Source of the DNA: CAZPLZ01 sp964587525
GTDB taxonomy: Bacteria > Oederibacteriota > CAKKQC01
Direction of reading: 5' to 3'
DNA: 25,932 bases
Assembly: GCA_964587525.1 (NCBI GenBank)
Contig: CAZPLZ010000020.1
Span: 1-25,932, forward strand
In this document: in pieces, positions 25,422 through 25,932 of the stretch
Layout: every line of letters starts with the position of its first letter
Position numbering within the stretch: the first letter of the stretch is position 1
Translations under genes and position numbers: made by a program
The notes under the pieces: model-generated
The model's database searches: none
What the model was told of the DNA's origin: nothing
What the model saw: the letters and a program-made list of their open reading frames with translations, nothing else

Positions 25422-25429
25422 AAAGGGTC

Positions 25430-25932
25430 GTGGATCTGCACGGGGTGGATTACGCCATCATCGCCGGGTATCTGGCTGCGATGATCGGCTTAGGGATGGT
25501 GCTCGCCTCAAAAATCCGCAGATTCAAGGACTACTTCCTGGCTGGCGGGGCGCTCACCACCCCCTTGCTGGTCTGCACCCTGGTCAGCACCTATTACGAG
25601 CTGGATGTCACGTTTGCCACCAGCGAACGGAGTTTTTACGTTGGGCTGGTGGCGTGGTTCTGGGAATCCCGGCCGTATTACATCGCCATCTTCCTGGCCG
25701 CGTATCTTGTGACCAAACGCCTGCGGCGATACAAATTCATGACACTCCCGGATGTGCTGGAGCATCATTATGGCAAGGGGGCGCGGGTCACGGGGGCTCT
25801 GGCGTGTTTCGTCTATTCCCTGCCGATCACGGCGCTGGCGGGTATGGGGGCGATGTTCGAAACCCTGGGCTGGCCGGTGCACGTCAGCCTCGCGGTGGCG
25901 GTGGGGGTGTGTGCGGTGTACACGTTGGTGAG
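25430..25932 (+). CDS. Sodium/solute symporter (SSS family), N-terminal part (3' end cut by window)
   Basis: The frame is open from GTG 25430 to the window edge (167 codons) with no stop. The protein begins MDLHGVDYAIIAGYLAAMIGLGM (first membrane helix), followed by KDYFLAGGALTTPLLVCTLVSTYY, the SSS-family region after TM1 where the sodium site forms. Further membrane segments follow (AWFWESRPYYIAIFLAAYLVTKRL, then GALACFVYSLPITALAGMGAM and VSLAVAVGVCAVYTLV), with the cytosolic LPDVLEHHYGKGAR between them, typical of SGLT/PutP-type transporters. It should import a sugar, amino acid or organic acid with Na+. The substrate cannot be told from this part. Confidence 0.9.
   Translation, partial: MDLHGVDYAIIAGYLAAMIGLGMVLASKIRRFKDYFLAGGALTTPLLVCTLVSTYYELDVTFATSERSFYVGLVAWFWESRPYYIAIFLAAYLVTKRLRRYKFMTLPDVLEHHYGKGARVTGALACFVYSLPITALAGMGAMFETLGWPVHVSLAVAVGVCAVYTLV

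Overview
This window comes from the chromosome of a moderately GC-rich, gene-dense bacterium, most likely an uncultivated lineage. The gene set is carbohydrate-centred: two TIM-barrel sugar-phosphate isomerase/epimerases, Gfo/Idh/MocA oxidoreductase, two aldo/keto reductases, cupin, SDR, two PhyH-type dioxygenases, a secreted DUF4091 glycoside-hydrolase-like protein and a Na+/solute symporter. Such sets are common in Planctomycetota, Armatimonadota, Latescibacterota, Hydrogenedentota and Omnitrophota, but nothing here fixes the phylum. I see no rRNA, tRNA, CRISPR array, transposase or phage gene.

Layout. 1-622 (-): 3' truncated sugar-phosphate isomerase. 682-3843 (+): solitary HicB-like protein, then an exported M16 zinc protease. 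3837-4593: receiver-only response regulator (-) divergent from a small XRE repressor-like protein (+). 4683-7715 (+): tightly spaced thioredoxin-like, Gfo/Idh/MocA, aldo/keto reductase and cupin genes. 7755-8985 (-): an ATGA-coupled nucleotidyltransferase/67-aa pair and a gamma-glutamylcyclotransferase-like gene. 9024-13266: PhyH (+), glutamate dehydrogenase (-), M23 peptidase (+), SDR (+). 13268-13583: a roughly 316-bp element with terminal inverted repeats that fills the gap between two converging genes to within one base on each side. 13585-14172 (-): YceI. 14305-15177 (+): second isomerase. 15209-21181 (-): three-gene envelope operon of PDZ lipoprotein, thioredoxin/CxxCH/double-PDZ protein and a 1174-aa DUF4091 protein. 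21279-24863 (+): aldo/keto reductase, PhyH and GGT-like operon. 25054-25344 (+): RRM RNA-binding protein with a long structured leader and a clear terminator. 25430-end (+): start of a sodium/solute symporter.

How the genes work together (inference). The symporter, isomerases, dehydrogenases, reductases and dioxygenases look like parts of sugar or sugar-acid uptake and catabolism, with the DUF4091 protein acting outside the cytoplasm. The substrates cannot be read from sequence. GGCT-like, glutamate dehydrogenase and GGT-like genes add a possible glutamate/gamma-glutamyl theme, weakened because the GGT-like protein lacks the usual substrate-binding arginine context.

The most unusual signals are: (1) about eight genes, on both strands, with a -10-like hexamer ending 6-8 nt before the start codon and generally no Shine-Dalgarno, suggesting widespread leaderless transcription alongside clearly SD-led genes; (2) the MITE-like element that exactly fills a convergent intergenic gap; (3) the minimal nucleotidyltransferase/67-aa pair; (4) the thioredoxin/CxxCH/PDZ fusion in an envelope operon; (5) an M23 peptidase whose catalytic domain is flanked by two copies of the same beta-rich module.
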